A DNA stretch of 6,079 bases from an uncultured Lachnospiraceae bacterium (GTDB lineage Bacteria; Bacillota; Clostridia; Lachnospirales; Lachnospiraceae). Of the stretch, positions 5,540 through 6,079 are shown one piece after another (the first letter of the stretch is position 1; the number at the start of each line of letters is the position of its first letter). Below the pieces are notes generated by a model. That model was not told the DNA's origin and searched no databases. It saw nothing but the letters and a program-made list of their open reading frames with translations. Location: assembly GCA_905236925.1 (NCBI GenBank), contig CAJOQS010000201.1, positions 1 to 6,079 on the forward strand. The letters are read 5' to 3'. A program made the translations under genes and the position numbers.

Positions 5540-6079
5540 AGTTAAGTTAGGCGAAGAACTGCTTCGCGTGGAAAATCTCTGCCAGTACTTCGGCAGGGTC
5601 AAGGCTGTGGATGATGTCAGCTTTTCCGTTTACAAGGGCGAGGTTTTCGGCCTTGTAGGAGAGTCAGGCTGCGGAAAGACGACCACAGGACGTTCGATCA
5701 TCAAGATTTACGATATAACATCGGGTAATGTTTACCTTGAAGGCAAGCGTGTTGCCGCGGGTGTAATGTCCTACAGGCTCGCGATCAAGGAAGCGCGCAA
5801 GAAGATGCGTACTGCATCAGGCCAGGAAAAGGAAGAACTTAAAAAGGAAATAGCAAGGAACCGCGAGGAGATCAAGAAGGCTCTTGCTGATCAGAAGAAG
5901 GAAAAGGTAGTCGACAAGATCCAGATGATCTTCCAGGATCCCATCGCTTCCCTTGACCCCAGAATGACAGTACAGGAGACCATCGCGGAGGGCCTTATCA
6001 TCCGCGGTGAGAAGAACAAGAAGGTCATCGAGGAGAAGGTCTACGAGGCGCTTGAGAAGGTTGGCCTTGTGCGTGAGCA
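5532..6079 (+). CDS. oppF: Oligopeptide ABC transporter ATPase, OppF type, N-terminal part (3'-truncated by window)
   Basis: The frame is open from ATG 5532 to the right edge, giving 182 complete codons. It encodes the partner ATPase of OppD. Walker A is GESGCGKT (43-50) and the Q-loop MIFQDPIASLDPRMTV (132-147), whose LDPRMTV form is typical of OppF/DppF rather than OppD. Signature motif, Walker B and H-loop would lie beyond the window, so completeness cannot be judged. Between GNVYLEGKRV (65-74) and the Q-loop there is a charged insertion (about 76-126), about 40 residues longer than usual. It contains a heptad-like run (EELKKEIARNREEIKKAL, 101-118, hydrophobic or neutral at 103, 107, 110, 114, 117) suggesting a short coiled coil. 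The start overlaps the oppD stop by 8 nt and has a near-consensus Shine-Dalgarno. Confidence 0.92.
   Translation, partial: MSEVKLGEELLRVENLCQYFGRVKAVDDVSFSVYKGEVFGLVGESGCGKTTTGRSIIKIYDITSGNVYLEGKRVAAGVMSYRLAIKEARKKMRTASGQEKEELKKEIARNREEIKKALADQKKEKVVDKIQMIFQDPIASLDPRMTVQETIAEGLIIRGEKNKKVIEEKVYEALEKVGLVRE
5757..5909 (+). other. Charged coiled-coil-like insertion in OppF (residues ~76-126)
   Basis: In usual OppF proteins about 33 residues separate the Gly of the GxVYxxGK strand from the Q-loop glutamine; here the distance is 70 (Gly65 to Gln135). The added sequence is dominated by Lys, Arg and Glu with regularly spaced hydrophobic residues, and lies in the region following the Walker A helix. 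The exact boundaries are approximate. Confidence 0.65.

Overview
This window carries most of one oligopeptide/dipeptide-type (Opp/Dpp) ABC importer operon, all on the + strand: the 3' end of the substrate-binding protein gene (oppA), then complete oppB, oppC and oppD, then the first half of oppF, which runs off the right edge. Gene order, tight spacing (1 nt between oppB and oppC, 16 nt between oppC and oppD, an 8-nt overlap of oppD and oppF), purine-rich Shine-Dalgarno sites and moderate base composition point to a Gram-positive Firmicute. The protein style (aspartate- and tyrosine-rich binding protein tail, a long OppC loop, Lys/Glu-rich insertions) looks most like Clostridia, and Lachnospiraceae is my best guess. 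That placement is an inference from recollection, not from a search.

Layout. 1-609: OppA C-terminal part. 610-797: the only sizeable non-coding stretch, with a strong GC-rich stem-loop (634-676, weak U-run), an AT-rich dyad (687-708), a good candidate sigma-A promoter (715-742) and the oppB ribosome-binding site. 798-1763: OppB permease of ordinary size. 1765-3351: OppC permease with an outsized extracytoplasmic loop. 3368-5539: OppD ATPase with all catalytic motifs but a helical insertion of about 370 residues between Q-loop and signature motif. 5532-end: OppF ATPase, cut off before its signature motif, with its own charged insertion of about 40 residues between Walker A and Q-loop.

How it works together: OppA captures peptide outside the membrane and delivers it to the OppB-OppC channel, while the OppD-OppF ATPase pair drives transport. 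The hairpin after oppA followed by a second promoter fits the usual need for more binding protein than translocator.

What stands out is that three of the four translocator subunits (OppC, OppD, OppF) are enlarged by in-frame insertions while OppB is not. The OppD insertion roughly doubles the ATPase, has no domain I can name, and is the best candidate here for an undescribed function.
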